Shown: one piece after another, positions 63,442 through 64,000 of the stretch | Position numbering within the stretch: the stretch's first letter is position 1 | Layout: every line of letters begins with the position of its first letter | Source: Ifrita kowaldi | Lineage: Eukaryota > Chordata > Aves > Passeriformes > Cinclosomatidae | Assembly: GCA_013398055.1 (NCBI GenBank) | Contig: VZRS01012471.1 | Span: forward strand, 165,580-229,579 | Length of the DNA: 64,000 nt | Reading direction: 5' to 3' | Position numbers and translations under genes: made by a program | Notes under the pieces: generated by a model | Seen by the model: only the letters and a program-made list of their open reading frames with translations | What the model was told of the DNA's origin: nothing | The model's database searches: none

Positions 63442-64000
63442 CTGAATTATGGACATCCGGCTCGGGGGAGCCTCGCTGGCGTTAGTCCCTTGCCCTGTGA
63501 AGCTGGTGTGGCAGCCCACATGTCCCTGGGGTACAGTCAGGTTGTTGGAGGCGGGCTTCAGGTACATCACCTCAGACCTGGGAGAGCTGAGGGGCAGGCG
63601 GGTCTGGTAGTCAAAGTACATGGGTGAGGTGGCCAGGGATGGGCTGCTCACCACGTTCATGACATTGAGGGGACCCCGGCTGTCCTCGCCCTCACTGGGC
63701 ACCAGCATAATGTCATTCTTGCTGATCTTCTTCTTCTTGCCCTTGCCCCCTCCACTGCCACTGCCTCCTCCTCCCCCGCCACTGCCTCCCCCTCCTCCCA
63801 GCTGAGGGTGGCTATACTCAGCAATGCGACAATTATAGGTGCGGATCTCCTTGTTCTCTCGCTTGCACTTCACAGCAATAGTGATCATGGCAGCCAATAA
63901 GATGATGGAGACAGTGCTCAGTGTCACAATCAGTGGCAGCGACAAGTCCCAGTGTGGCCGCCGATGCTGCTCGCCATTCACCTGTGGCTCCCCCCCCCCC
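63442..64000 (-). CDS. PCDH17: Protocadherin-17 exon 1, 3' part (partial; continues past the right edge)
   Basis: Delta-2 protocadherins are single-pass homophilic cell-adhesion proteins of neurons; PCDH17 is known for roles in axon extension and presynaptic assembly. The visible 186 codons give a short membrane-proximal stretch (GGGEPQVNGEQHRRPHWDLS), a 23-residue transmembrane helix (about 63871-63939, LPLIVTLSTVSIILLAAM...), a basic stop-transfer (KCKRENKE) and the proximal cytoplasmic tail with the family's KKKKISKNDIMLV, SSPSLATSPMYFDYQTRLPL and SEVMYLKPASNNLTVPQGH blocks. These match PCDH17 as I remember it better than PCDH10, PCDH18 or PCDH19. The exon ends ...MSIIQ at CAG|gtagga (donor at 63441-63440), phase 0. 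The GTG at 63979-63981 that could be taken as a start is an internal valine: the frame stays open to the window edge. The cadherin repeats lie outside. The tail carries an unusual Gly/Ser run. Identity confidence is high; the frame through the terminal C11/G11 run is less certain. Confidence 0.94.
63745..63798 (-). repeat. PCDH17: Gly/Ser-coding GGN repeat inside PCDH17 exon 1
   Basis: Eighteen consecutive Gly or Ser codons (GGGGGSGGGGGGSGSGGG) between AEYSHPQL and KGKKKK. From memory the human protein has only about three glycines here, so this looks like an expansion in the bird lineage. It lies in the cytoplasmic juxtamembrane region and would form a flexible linker. Confidence 0.85.
63990..64000. 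repeat. C11 homopolymer at the window edge
   Basis: Eleven C on the plus strand (G11 on the PCDH17 sense strand, coding poly-Gly if the frame is right). Homopolymers of this length are prone to indel errors, so the frame further upstream is not guaranteed. Confidence 0.85.

Noticed and set aside
63620..63805. Plus-strand proline/leucine-rich frame
   Set aside because: Antisense shadow of the Gly/Ser-coding part of PCDH17 exon 1.
63427..63981. A 184-codon protein starting at a GTG at 63981
   Set aside because: This is the 3' end of PCDH17 exon 1. The frame is open to the window edge, and the last residues after MSIIQ are intron read-through.
1..64000. CRISPR arrays, operons, rRNA or tRNA genes
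   Set aside because: None seen. The sequence is vertebrate intron with spliced exons; no regularly spaced repeat array with unique spacers and no tRNA-like cloverleaf was recognised.

Overview
This is a vertebrate, almost certainly avian, nuclear window, and nearly all of it is intron. The bird call rests on CR1 LINE 3' ends of the avian type (terminal ATTCTATGATT-like motif) and on a solo LTR of a kind I associate with Neoaves/passerine genomes. The base composition is AT-rich, with GC rising only at the right-hand exon. The only protein-coding gene I can support is PCDH17 (protocadherin-17, a delta-2 non-clustered protocadherin), on the minus strand. Its transcription starts beyond the right edge and its last exon lies beyond the left edge.

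Layout, in transcription order (right to left): the 3' end of the large exon 1 (63442-64000, open at the window edge) encodes the membrane-proximal ectodomain, the transmembrane helix and the first part of the cytoplasmic tail. Intron 1 is 39559-63441, about 23.9 kb. Exon 2 is 59 bp (39500-39558). Intron 2 is about 176 bp and contains a 51-base N gap in an AG/CT microsatellite. Exon 3 is 173 bp (39151-39323). Intron 3 runs from 39150 to the left edge. The exons join in frame with phases 0, 2 and 1, and all have GT/AG splice sites. No exon 4 (the C-terminal tail) is visible, so it should lie further left.

The leftmost 12 kb is structurally suspicious. Single Ns at 4945, 7260 and 9610 divide it into blocks. 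Block 3311-4944 is repeated in inverted orientation at 7976-9609, and block 5320-7259 is repeated directly at 9611-11550. I saw no difference where I compared the copies, and every copy has an end exactly at an N. I read this as overlapping contigs that were not merged, one of them placed in the wrong orientation, rather than a real duplication.

Repeats: young-looking CR1 3' ends (about 5116-5440 with a partial copy at 9611-9731; 11541-12214; 43470-43658 on minus; 57137-57201), an older and heavily decayed CR1-type LINE (about 22780-24165), a possible ancient LINE tail (about 35780-36040), one solo LTR (13571-14082) and several microsatellites. The rest of the introns shows no gene. A few non-coding structures stand out: a five-fold array of TGTCAAT-type motifs with about 41-bp spacing (47097-47301) next to a long hairpin, a near-perfect 12-bp-arm palindrome at 58061-58085, and possible conserved enhancer-like stretches. 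I found no undescribed biological system. The strongest points are the PCDH17 assignment, the expanded Gly/Ser tract in its tail, and the probable misassembly.
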